Shown piece after piece: positions 52,597 to 61,053 of a DNA stretch of 64,000 nt (position 1 is the stretch's first letter; every line of letters starts with the position of its first letter). The stretch covers positions 124,001-188,000 of the forward strand of contig JAWXUU010000002.1 of NCBI GenBank assembly GCA_044426085.1, in the 5' to 3' direction. Source of the stretch: JAWXUU01 sp044426085. GTDB lineage: Bacteria; Bacillota; Clostridia; Christensenellales; CAMQZB01. The position numbers and the translations under genes were made by a program. The notes below the pieces were generated by a model. It did no database searches, was not told the DNA's origin, and was given only the letters and a program-made list of their open reading frames with translations.

Positions 52597-53199
52597 TTAT
52601 AATATTTTTTCTAGTTTTTTGCGGGATATACCAGCAATTACACTACAGATTGACAGTCGCATGATGTTGAAAGGAATCACTGCTAGTAGTTGATAGAAGA
52701 TATAGAATGTATCCTCTGTCACGCTTGGATACAGTGGTTTAACAATTGCAATCAAAGTTGAAAAATCACCGCCGAAGAAGAACTTCACGTAGAATGGAAT
52801 CAACAAGAATTGATTTGCCAGAACTGCCATCAGTGTTGCTGAAATACTTCCAATCACAAGTGATATAACAAGCTTATTGTTTCTTTGCAGTTTTTTGAAC
52901 ACAATTGTTGCGGGTATGATATATGCGATTGTGATCAACAAGTCAGCAAACTCACCCACCATAGCCGTTGAAGAAAGTGGCATTTTAAGCAAAAATCTAA
53001 TGATTGTCATAAGAATTCCACCGCCAACACCAAACATATAACTTCCAAGGATTATTGGCAAATCTGAAAACTGAATATCCAAAAAACTTGGAAATAAGAA
53101 AGGAAGCGGAAACTTCACAAATACGTATAAGATATACGAAAGTGCTGTCAGAAGTGCCATTGTTGCGATACTTCTTGTGTTAAATACTGTTTTTTTCAT
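52597..53199 (-). CDS. ribU: Riboflavin ECF transporter S component RibU
   Basis: 200 residues, six hydrophobic segments. The motif FLDIQFSDLPIILGSYMFGVGGGI is typical of RibU, and an FMN riboswitch directly upstream confirms the vitamin. Works with a shared EcfAA'T module encoded elsewhere. The start ATG follows TTTTAGGAG, which is part of the expression-platform hairpin of the riboswitch. Confidence 0.95.
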   Translation of the reverse strand: MKKTVFNTRSIATMALLTALSYILYVFVKFPLPFLFPSFLDIQFSDLPIILGSYMFGVGGGILMTIIRFLLKMPLSSTAMVGEFADLLITIAYIIPATIVFKKLQRNNKLVISLVIGSISATLMAVLANQFLLIPFYVKFFFGGDFSTLIAIVKPLYPSVTEDTFYIFYQLLAVIPFNIMRLSICSVIAGISRKKLEKIL

Positions 53200-53214
53200 A
53201 AAAAAAACTCCTAA

Positions 53215-53240
53215 AATATAAATTTTAGGGGGTTATTTTG
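53215..53240 (-). promoter_or_regulatory. Riboswitch expression platform hairpin covering the ribU ribosome site
   Basis: On the minus strand CCTAAAAT / ATTTTAGG pair, enclosing the GG of TAGGAG and followed by AGTTTTTTTT. The structure can act as terminator or by hiding the ribosome site. Confidence 0.7.
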
Positions 53241-53298
53241 AAATATTTTAATTGTTTGTTAAAAATTGAATTAAATTCAACTGCTAAACTTTAAAAAA

Positions 53299-53431
53299 TT
53301 CCTACTTATTCCATCCAGACTTTTGCACAACTGCAATTCACTGTCGGTTAAGGAATTTCACCTTATCAGGGCTTGCACCCTCACGGACTATAACCGCCGG
53401 TGGAGATTCTCACTCCGCCCCTAAGTAGTTA
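53299..53431 (-). ncRNA. FMN riboswitch
   Basis: The minus strand reads GGGGCGGAGTGAGAATCTCC-ACCGGCGGT, then AGTCCGTGAG, GCAAGCCC, TGATAAGGTGAAATTCC and CGACAGT, which are the conserved RFN blocks. The closing stem is ACTTA / TAAGT. It controls ribU. Confidence 0.96.
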
Positions 53432-53432
53432 T

Positions 53433-53461
53433 AATTTAACACATAAATTTGCTTTTGTCAA
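53433..53461 (-). promoter_or_regulatory. Promoter of the FMN riboswitch/ribU transcript
   Basis: TTGACA (53456-53461), 17 bp, TAAATT (53433-53438) on the minus strand. The -35 overlaps the stop of the preceding gene. Confidence 0.7.
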
Positions 53462-54189
53462 TTGTTTTTCGTGAAATCATATGCATAAATCAATATTTGA
53501 CTTCTGAGCCATCCAAGACTTTGCGATGATGTTGTTTGCGCAAGCGTGACTTCAGAAAAGGCATCCAAAACTAATTCACCTGCAACAGTGGCATTTTCAA
53601 CTGAACTGTCATTCTCAAGCAGAATTTCAGCGCGCACAACAGCTGTTACTGCCGATTTTTTCACTTCGTCGATAAGAATATTTGTTTGTGTTTCTGAAGT
53701 CATTTCTGGCAAGCCTACCATGATATCATAAATGCGATTTGAAACATCAATAAGAGAATTTACAAACGCACCTTCTTCGAAATCAAGCTTTGATGTGTTG
53801 ATTTCAATCTTTTCTAGCGTCAAATCTAGACCTTCATCACTCAATCTGTTTTGAACCTCTCTTGCGGAATCAGCATTGTTATACACAAATGCTATCACCA
53901 TATATTCATCATCATCCACCCAAATATTTCCACTTCCGCCTAGTATTTTTATATTATCCGCCTCTGATGAAGCCTGTGCAAGATTATCATATGTGCCTTG
54001 AGAAAGCACATAAAATGTCGTTTTGCCTTCAGATGAAAACACATTTCCAAAAGTTATCACGAAAAAGAAATACAAAACAAAAAAAGCCGAAAAGAAGATT
54101 GCAATGTTTTTTAAAACTGTTGCACTCTTTTTCTTGGCTTTATGATTTTTTGTTTTGTTCGATTTATCAACTACAATAATATTTTTCAT
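53458..54189 (-). CDS. Membrane-anchored hypothetical protein
   Basis: 243 residues: basic cytosolic N-terminus (KSNKTKNHKAKKKS), one membrane segment (about 27-48, IAIFFSAFFVLYFFFVITF), then an extracytoplasmic part. Residues 58-110 (TFYVLSQGTYDNLAQAS, GGSGNIWVDDDEYMVIAFVYNNADSAREVQNRL) have a SPOR-like beta-alpha-beta feel with an xVxxG start and a final helix, though I cannot confirm the family. The rest is helical. Possible peptidoglycan-binding role, inference only. Confidence 0.65.
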   Translation of the reverse strand: MKNIIVVDKSNKTKNHKAKKKSATVLKNIAIFFSAFFVLYFFFVITFGNVFSSEGKTTFYVLSQGTYDNLAQASSEADNIKILGGSGNIWVDDDEYMVIAFVYNNADSAREVQNRLSDEGLDLTLEKIEINTSKLDFEEGAFVNSLIDVSNRIYDIMVGLPEMTSETQTNILIDEVKKSAVTAVVRAEILLENDSSVENATVAGELVLDAFSEVTLAQTTSSQSLGWLRSQILIYAYDFTKNN

Positions 54190-54249
54190 TGCTCACCTAC
54201 TAATTGTTATATAACAATATATTGCAAGAGAGCTATTTTATGTTAAAAT

Positions 54250-54828
54250 TTAAAAAGAAAGTTGATCGAGAGTCATTTCAAATGTTTCGATGAACTGCTC
54301 CATGAAGTATTTCACTTCTTCAAGCTGTGAATTTTTGAGTTCTTCGCCAATAGTTTGCTTTGCAGAAGAAAACTCGTTATTACCACTTGAAATTTCTTCG
54401 ATGCACTTGATGTATGCTGAAATTTTATCCGCACCTTTCATGATTTTATGTGCATCGGAATCTTTATCCACAGATAAGATATTTGCGTATGTTTCTTGCA
54501 TTTCAAAAGGCAACTTTTCGATGAGTTTATCGTTTGCTTTTTGCTCTAAATCTTTATATGCTGAATTGATTTCTTTGTTATAATACTTGATTGGCGTTGG
54601 CAAATCACCAGTTATCACTTCAGAACACTCGTGGAAAAGTGCCACAACCGCAATTTGATTAGTGTCATATTTTTTGCCAAAATACGTGTTTCCAATCTCG
54701 CAAAGTGCATGCGCAATCACGGCGACTTGTTGCGAATGCTCCATGATGTTTTCTTTTCTTGTTGAACGCATAAGTGCCCATCTTTCAATGTATTTCATTC
54801 TGTTTAGGTATGCAAAAAAAGTATTCAT
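54250..54828 (-). CDS. YfbR-like HD domain 5'-deoxynucleotidase
   Basis: Removes phosphate from deoxynucleoside monophosphates. 192 residues very similar to E. coli YfbR along the whole length: FFAYLNRMKYIERWALMRSTR, NIMEHSQQVAVIAHAL (first His), ALFHECSEVITGDLPTPIKYY (HD-type motif reading HE rather than HD), and ADKISAYIKCIEEISSGNNEF with the last metal Asp. The HECSE variant in place of HDASE is noted. Confidence 0.9.
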   Translation of the reverse strand: MNTFFAYLNRMKYIERWALMRSTRKENIMEHSQQVAVIAHALCEIGNTYFGKKYDTNQIAVVALFHECSEVITGDLPTPIKYYNKEINSAYKDLEQKANDKLIEKLPFEMQETYANILSVDKDSDAHKIMKGADKISAYIKCIEEISSGNNEFSSAKQTIGEELKNSQLEEVKYFMEQFIETFEMTLDQLSF

Positions 54829-54837
54829 AACTCCACC

Positions 54838-56196
54838 TTATTTCAAAAATTTAGATAATATTTCGTCGATTTCTTCTTCCTTAAGGTATCCTTTTTCAAG
54901 GCAAGCTTCCTTCAACGTTAAATCTTTTTGATACGCATATTTTGCAATTTCTGCAGATTTTTCATATCCGATTTTTGGCGCAAAATAAGTTACTAGCATA
55001 AGTGAATTTTTCAAGTTTTCTTTCATCTTAGCGTGATTTATTTCTATCCCACAAACACAGTTTGTTCTGAAAGAAGAAATGGCATCAGAAAGCAGATTTA
55101 CAGACTGAACAAAGTTCATGATAATAACAGGCATGAAAACATTCAGTTGGAAATTCCCTTGCGAACTAGCAAAGCCAATTGTTGCATCATTGCCCATGAT
55201 TTGAACTGCAACCATAGTCACCGCTTCCGATTGGGTTGGATTCACCTTGCCTGGCATGATTGAACTGCCCGGTTCATTTGCTGGAATGATAATCTCGCCA
55301 ATGCCACATCTTGGACCGCTTGCTAGAAGCCTTATATCGTTTGCAATTTTCATCATATCACATGCCGTAGCTTTGATAGCACCATGTGCAAAAGTCATTT
55401 GGTTTTTTGAAGCAAGTGCCTCAAACTTATTCGCAGCAGGAACAAACTTTTCACCCGCTATTTGAGTTATATATTTGCATGCCACAGCGTCGAAACCATT
55501 CGGTGCATTTATTCCATTACCGACAGCAGTTCCGCCGATTGCAAGGCTTGCTAGCGCTTCATTTGCCGTTTTGATATAGCTTAGGTCTGTTTGTAGAGCA
55601 GATTTCCAACCGCTGATTTCTTCAGAAAAAGTCATTGGCGTTGCATCTTGAAGGTGTGTTCTTCCGATTTTTTTAACATCTAGATTTTCTTTTTCAAGTA
55701 TTTCAAACTCGCAAATCAACTTTTCCATTTGTGGAATAAGTTTATTCGAAATCAAAAGTTTAACAGCAACACACATTGCTGAAGGAAAAACATCGTTGGA
55801 ACTTTGACTCATATTCACATCGTCGTTTGGATGAACTGGAACTTTATTTATAAGCGTTGCATAGTTTGCAATAACTTCGTTCAAATTCATATTTGTTTGC
55901 GTGCCACTGCCCGTTTGCCAAACCGCAAGAGGAAAATGCTCATCCAATTCACCATCGATAATTTTGCTTGCGATTTCAGAAATGAGTCCCGCTTTTTCTT
56001 CCCCCATTTTACCAAATTCAAGGTTAGCAAGTGCACATGCTTTTTTCACAATTGCAATTGCATAAACCATTTCCATAGGCATTTTTTCACTGCCGATTTT
56101 GAAATTTTCAAAACTTCTTTGTGTTTGTGCACCCCAAAGTTTATCGCTTGCCACTTCTATTGTTCCAATAGAGTCTTTTTCAATTCTTTTTTCCAT
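54838..56196 (-). CDS. fumC: Fumarate hydratase, class II
   Basis: Interconverts fumarate and malate. 452 residues; start at 56196 after AAGGATTGATT. Motifs: GTIEVASDKLWGAQTQRS, WQTGSGTQTNMNLNEVIA, NDDVNMSQSSNDVFPSAM, IGRTHLQDATPMTFSEE, and the signature GSSIMPGKVNPTQSEA. The THLQDA and PGKVNPTQ segments distinguish it from argininosuccinate lyase and aspartase, though aspartases share much of this. Lies 9 bp after malic enzyme. Confidence 0.93.
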   Translation of the reverse strand: MEKRIEKDSIGTIEVASDKLWGAQTQRSFENFKIGSEKMPMEMVYAIAIVKKACALANLEFGKMGEEKAGLISEIASKIIDGELDEHFPLAVWQTGSGTQTNMNLNEVIANYATLINKVPVHPNDDVNMSQSSNDVFPSAMCVAVKLLISNKLIPQMEKLICEFEILEKENLDVKKIGRTHLQDATPMTFSEEISGWKSALQTDLSYIKTANEALASLAIGGTAVGNGINAPNGFDAVACKYITQIAGEKFVPAANKFEALASKNQMTFAHGAIKATACDMMKIANDIRLLASGPRCGIGEIIIPANEPGSSIMPGKVNPTQSEAVTMVAVQIMGNDATIGFASSQGNFQLNVFMPVIIMNFVQSVNLLSDAISSFRTNCVCGIEINHAKMKENLKNSLMLVTYFAPKIGYEKSAEIAKYAYQKDLTLKEACLEKGYLKEEEIDEILSKFLK

Positions 56197-56205
56197 AATC
56201 AATCC

Positions 56206-57366
56206 TTATTTATCTTCTTCAAATGCACGAATAACAGCACCTGCAACAGATGGCACGATTCTTTCATCAAATGGGTTTGGTATTATGCACACAGTTGAAA
56301 GGTCTTCTTCTGCAACAATGTTTGCAATGGCATGTGAAGTGTAAACTTTCATTTTATTAGTAACTTTTTTCGCTCTTGAATCCAAAAGTCCACGGAAAAT
56401 TCCTGGGAACGCAAGAAGGTTATTAATTTGGTTTGGATAGTCACTTCTTCCCGTTCCGATGATTGTCACACCCGCTTCCTTTGCGAGTTCATAACTTATT
56501 TCAGGTGTTGGGTTTGCCATAGCAAAAATAATATTTTCATCCGCCATAGACATAGCCATTTCTTTTGAAACAATATTCCCTGCTGAAACACCAATAAATA
56601 CATCCGCACCAACCATTGCATCGGCAAGCGTGCCTGACATATTTTCTTTGTTGGCAAATTCAAGCATTTCTTCTTGAGCAGATGTAAGGACATCCATACC
56701 CTTTTGCAAAATGCCAACTCTGTCAACTAAAATCAAATTTTTAGCGCCCAAATCCACCAAATGTTTAGAGATAGCAATGCCCGCAGCGCCCGCACCATTA
56801 ACAACGATTTTGACTTTTGATATATCTTTTTTCAAAACTTTAAGAGCGTTTAAAAGTCCCGCACCAACAACAATAGCTGTGCCGTGTTGGTCATCATGAA
56901 ATACTGGAATATTGCAAAGCTCGTTCAATCTTTTTTCAATTTCGAAACATCTTGGTGCTGAAATATCTTCAAGATTGATTCCGCCAAAGCTGTCAGAAAT
57001 TCTGTAAACAGTATCTACAATTTCATCAGTGTCTTGCGTGTTCAAACAAATAGGAATCGCATCAACACCCGCAAACTTTTTCAATAGAACACACTTGCCT
57101 TCCATGACAGGCATTCCCGCTTGTGGGCCAATATTGCCAAGCCCTAAAACAGCAGAGCCATCTGTTATAACAGCAACGCAGTTATTTTTCCAAGTGAGAT
57201 CGTATATCGCATCAGGCTTGTTGACAATTTCAGTGCAAGCCCTTGCAACGCCAGGCGTGTATGCATTTGAAAGGTCATCAAATGTTTCTAGTGGTATTTT
57301 TGTTGAAACTTCAAGTTTTCCTTTCCATTCGTAGTGTTTCTTTAGTGATTCTTCTGCAATTGTCAT
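56206..57366 (-). CDS. NAD(P)-dependent malic enzyme
   Basis: Oxidative decarboxylation of malate to pyruvate. 386 residues, the short bacterial form without the phosphotransacetylase tail. Motifs: LSNAYTPGVARACTEI, AVITDGSAVLGLGNIGPQAGMPVMEGKCVL, INLEDISAPRCFEIE, PVFHDDQHGTAIV, VVNGAGAAGIAISKHL and IFAMANPTPEI. With adjacent fumarase it links fumarate, malate and pyruvate. Confidence 0.95.
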   Translation of the reverse strand: MTIAEESLKKHYEWKGKLEVSTKIPLETFDDLSNAYTPGVARACTEIVNKPDAIYDLTWKNNCVAVITDGSAVLGLGNIGPQAGMPVMEGKCVLLKKFAGVDAIPICLNTQDTDEIVDTVYRISDSFGGINLEDISAPRCFEIEKRLNELCNIPVFHDDQHGTAIVVGAGLLNALKVLKKDISKVKIVVNGAGAAGIAISKHLVDLGAKNLILVDRVGILQKGMDVLTSAQEEMLEFANKENMSGTLADAMVGADVFIGVSAGNIVSKEMAMSMADENIIFAMANPTPEISYELAKEAGVTIIGTGRSDYPNQINNLLAFPGIFRGLLDSRAKKVTNKMKVYTSHAIANIVAEEDLSTVCIIPNPFDERIVPSVAGAVIRAFEEDK

Positions 57367-57377
57367 AATATTTCCCC

Positions 57378-58859
57378 TTAAATTTTACTTTTATCTTTTT
57401 TATTAGCTAGTTCAACAATTTTATTAATCAAACTTCCAATTGATGATTCATCCGCTTCCACCACTTTAAATCCATATTTGAGTGCTGATTGCGCTGTTTG
57501 GTCACCGATGCAAACAGCAGTTGCAATGGAAAAGTCCAAATGTGACTGACTTAACGCAAAACTTTCCACACTGCTTTTAGTGGTGAAAGTTACAAAGTCA
57601 AATTCCGATAAATCATCAATGTGTTTTTGCGATGAATAATCAGTTTTATAAAATGGTGTATCGTCATATTTAATGTTATTTTTATTTAAAACTTCAAGAA
57701 CTTCTTCAGAACCATCCTGCGGTCTAACAAGCAGAAGTTTATCGTTTTGTGCAAGCAAGCCTTTATCTATCATGCCTTCAATCATACATTTGCCAGAGAA
57801 AACTTCTGGCACAAAATCAGGATATATACCTCTTGCTTTAGCAGTTTTTTCCGTTTGGCTTCCTATGCATGCGATTTTCTTTCCGAAAAGTGATCTTGCA
57901 TCTTTATGTTGCGCCATAAGACATTCAAAAAAGCTTTCCACACATTGCATGCTTGAAAATGCTATCACTGAATATTCATCTAAATCAAAGCTTTGTGGCA
58001 ATGTTGTTGTTTTTTGAATGATAGGACAAAATGAAATTTCCGCGCCATTTTCCTTCAATCTAGGGATAAATCTTGATGCACTTTTTGCCCTTTGTGTTGA
58101 AAGTATCTTTATATTTTTTAATGGTTTATTTGAAAACCAATCCAAATCTTCCGACAGCGAAACAACGTCACCAACCAAAATAATCGCTGAATCATTTATG
58201 TTTTCATCTTTTGTTTTTTCGTATATTTCGCTCACTTTTGCAGTGAATTTACGCTGATTATATCTCGTTCCATTTTCAATCACTGCACAAGGTGTTTCTG
58301 CACTCAATCCATTTTGAATAAGTCCTTGCATGATTTCGTTCAATCGATTGAAATACATCAAAAGAACCAGTGTAGAATTTTGGCTGACAACTGATTTATA
58401 ATCAATAGTTTGACTTTTGTTAGTGTTTGCAAGAATATTCAGAGATGACGTATGTTTGCGGTGTGCGACTGGTATTCCCGCATATGCTGGAACGGCAGAA
58501 ATTTGCGTTACCCCAGGAACAACCTCAAAGGAAATATCGTTATCTTTCAGTGCTTGCAATTCTTCGCCACCCCTTGCAAACATAAAGGGATCGCCAAATT
58601 TTAATCTGACAACATTTTCATATTCATTAGCTGTTTCAATCAATACTTTATTGATTTCACTTTGAAACATAATCCCGACTTCTTTAGCATTCAGATTGAT
58701 TAATTTAGCTGAATTTTTCGCCATAGATAATATGCCACTTTCTCCAAGTCTGTCATATATTATTGCATCTGCCGATTTAATCAATTTTTCAGCTTTTATT
58801 GTCAACAAATCTGCATCACCAGGACCTGTTCCAACAAGATAAACTTTACCTTTACCCAT
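57378..58859 (-). CDS. Fused uroporphyrinogen-III C-methyltransferase / uroporphyrinogen-III synthase
   Basis: 493 residues. The N-terminal half (1-235) is CobA/SUMT: KVYLVGTGPGDADLLTIKA, ADAIIYDRL, VRLKFGDPFMFARGGEEL, VPGVTQISAVPAYAGIPVAHR. The C-terminal half (about 245-480) is HemD: ILSTQRAKSASRFIPRL, VIAFSSMQCVESFF, ACIGSQTEKTAKARG, LLLVRPQDGSEEVL, FVTFTTKSSVESFA. Such CobA-HemD fusions are common in Clostridia and lead to precorrin-2. No other tetrapyrrole gene is nearby, which is unusual. It precedes the malic enzyme gene by 11 bp. Confidence 0.94.
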   Translation of the reverse strand: MGKGKVYLVGTGPGDADLLTIKAEKLIKSADAIIYDRLGESGILSMAKNSAKLINLNAKEVGIMFQSEINKVLIETANEYENVVRLKFGDPFMFARGGEELQALKDNDISFEVVPGVTQISAVPAYAGIPVAHRKHTSSLNILANTNKSQTIDYKSVVSQNSTLVLLMYFNRLNEIMQGLIQNGLSAETPCAVIENGTRYNQRKFTAKVSEIYEKTKDENINDSAIILVGDVVSLSEDLDWFSNKPLKNIKILSTQRAKSASRFIPRLKENGAEISFCPIIQKTTTLPQSFDLDEYSVIAFSSMQCVESFFECLMAQHKDARSLFGKKIACIGSQTEKTAKARGIYPDFVPEVFSGKCMIEGMIDKGLLAQNDKLLLVRPQDGSEEVLEVLNKNNIKYDDTPFYKTDYSSQKHIDDLSEFDFVTFTTKSSVESFALSQSHLDFSIATAVCIGDQTAQSALKYGFKVVEADESSIGSLINKIVELANKKDKSKI

Positions 58860-58950
58860 ATACTCTCCCTAAAAAATTCTATATATTTAATAATACCAAA
58901 TATTACTGCTACTAGTCAAGTATTATTCTATTTATAAACCGTGACAAAGC

Positions 58951-58975
58951 AAAAGCCCCGCAAAACGGGGCTTTT
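58951..58975 (-). terminator. Terminator after transketolase
   Basis: AAAAGCCCCG / CGGGGCTTTT arms with a 5-nt loop. Confidence 0.9.
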
Positions 58976-58985
58976 AAAAAACAAT

Positions 58986-60947
58986 TTATTTACCGAGTAG
59001 AGCCATTGCTTTATCAGCTACATTTTCAACTGTAAAACCATATTTTTTGAATACTTCACCAGCTGGGCCAGATTCACCAAATGTTTCCATTGTGATTGTG
59101 TCGCCATCAAGACCAACATATTTATACCACGGCATCGCTCTGCCCGCTTCAACAGCAAGTCTAACGCGAACTTCACTAGGAAGAACACTAGCTTTATATT
59201 CTGCAGTTTGAGCATCAAACAATTCCATACATGGCATAGAAACAACTCTTGCTTTCAAGCCTTTTGATTCTAGAACTTCTTTAGCACCTATAATTTGTTC
59301 AACTTCACTTCCTGAAGCCATCAAAATGATATCAGGTGTGCCTTCACAATCAGAAAGAATATATCCACCGTTTAAGGCAATTTTACCACTGTTTTCATAT
59401 TGTGGAAGGTTTTGACGAGTAAGTACCAAACATGTTGGATATCCTGAATTCATTGCAGACACCCAAGCTGCAGCAGTTTCTTTGCCGTCAGCTGGACGGA
59501 ATACATGCATGTTTGGAATTGCACGAAGACCAGCAAGGTGCTCGATTGGTTGATGTGTTGGACCATCTTCACCAACGCCGATAGAATCGTGTGTCAGGAT
59601 ATATGTCACAGGAAGGTGCATAAGTGCAGACATTCTCATTGCGTTTCTCATATAATCAACAAACACAAAGAAAGTTGCACAATAAGGCATGATACCGCCG
59701 TGAACCGCCATACCGTTGCAAATAGCGCTCATTGCGTGTTCACGAATACCAAAACGCATATTTGAACCGTCGTGGTTATCATGTGCAAAATAGCTTCTTG
59801 CTGTCATGTTTGATTTATTTGAAGGTGAAAGATCCGCAGAACCACCCATCAAACTTGGAATGTATTTTTCAAGTTCAGTCAACACTTTGAAAGATGTGTT
59901 TCTTGTTGCATCAGGTTTTTCAAACTGCCAAATGCTTTCAATATCTTCAATATCTGAAAAATCACCATCTTGCCATTTTTCAAATTCTTTAGCATCTTCT
60001 GGATATTTTTCTTCATATTTATCAAAAAGTTCAAGCCAAGCTTGTTCGATTTGTTCACCTTTTTCTACTTTAGAAATTTTGAATTCTTCGATTTCTTCAG
60101 GAACGCAGAATGGTTCACATGTCCAACCTAAGCTTTCTTTTGTTTTTGCAAAATTATCTTTACCAAGTGGTGCACCATGGCAATGTTCTGTTCCAGCAAG
60201 TGGAGAACCATAACCGATAATTGTTTTGCAAATAATAAGTGATGGTTTTTCATCTTGTGCTTTTGCATTAGCAATCGCTTTTTCAACAGCATCGATATCC
60301 ATACCGTCTACACTTTGAACATACCAGCCTTGTGTTTCGTGTCTTGCGCCAACATCTTCTGTGAATGATGTTGAAATATCACCTTCAATTGTGATATCAT
60401 TTTTGTCGTATAACACGATAAGTTTTGAAAGTTTCAATGAACCTGCAAGTGAAGCAGCTTCATATTCGATACCTTCCATCATGCAACCGTCACCTGTAAG
60501 TGCGTATGTATAATGGTCGACAATTTTCGCATCATCTTTATTGAATTTTGCAGCAAGCCTTGCTTCTGAAATTGCCATACCAACAGCATTTGCAACACCT
60601 TGACCAAGAGGCCCTGTTGTCACTTCCACGCCAGCGATATGGTTATATTCTGGGTGACCAGCTGTTTTTGAACCAACTTGTCTGAATTTTGTCAAATCTT
60701 CTTTAGTTACGTCAAATCCCCAAATATGCAACAGTGAATAATTAAGTGAAGAACCATGTCCTGCTGAAAGCACAAATCTGTCTCTGTTGACAAATTTTGG
60801 GCTGTTTGGGCAAATGTTCATGCCATTCCAAACTGAATATGCGATTGCACTTGCGCCAAGTGGCAATCCTGGATGTCCAGAGTTTGCTTTTTCAATTTGT
60901 TCGCATGAAAGTATACGAAGCGAGTTTACTATAAGATCTCTATTCAT
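58986..60947 (-). CDS. tkt: Transketolase
   Basis: TPP-dependent transfer of two-carbon units in the pentose phosphate pathway, also a source of erythrose 4-phosphate for the aro operon. 653 residues: NSGHPGLPLGASAIAYSVW, DRFVLSAGHGSSLNYSLLH, GPLGQGVANAVGMA, TPP motif GDGCMMEGIEYEAASLAG, and in the second half FGIREHAMSAICNGMAVHGG, THDSIGVGEDGPTHQPIEHLAGLRAIPN and PSEVRVRLAVEAG. Strong GGAGAT site before the ATG. Confidence 0.97.
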   Translation of the reverse strand: MNRDLIVNSLRILSCEQIEKANSGHPGLPLGASAIAYSVWNGMNICPNSPKFVNRDRFVLSAGHGSSLNYSLLHIWGFDVTKEDLTKFRQVGSKTAGHPEYNHIAGVEVTTGPLGQGVANAVGMAISEARLAAKFNKDDAKIVDHYTYALTGDGCMMEGIEYEAASLAGSLKLSKLIVLYDKNDITIEGDISTSFTEDVGARHETQGWYVQSVDGMDIDAVEKAIANAKAQDEKPSLIICKTIIGYGSPLAGTEHCHGAPLGKDNFAKTKESLGWTCEPFCVPEEIEEFKISKVEKGEQIEQAWLELFDKYEEKYPEDAKEFEKWQDGDFSDIEDIESIWQFEKPDATRNTSFKVLTELEKYIPSLMGGSADLSPSNKSNMTARSYFAHDNHDGSNMRFGIREHAMSAICNGMAVHGGIMPYCATFFVFVDYMRNAMRMSALMHLPVTYILTHDSIGVGEDGPTHQPIEHLAGLRAIPNMHVFRPADGKETAAAWVSAMNSGYPTCLVLTRQNLPQYENSGKIALNGGYILSDCEGTPDIILMASGSEVEQIIGAKEVLESKGLKARVVSMPCMELFDAQTAEYKASVLPSEVRVRLAVEAGRAMPWYKYVGLDGDTITMETFGESGPAGEVFKKYGFTVENVADKAMALLGK

Positions 60948-61053
60948 TAAATATCTCCTTAAGTATGTTTTAATTAATCTTTAACATTATATAACAATTG
61001 CTAAATATTTGCAATTGTTATATCGTGTATTTTGAATATTTGTGTAACTGTTT

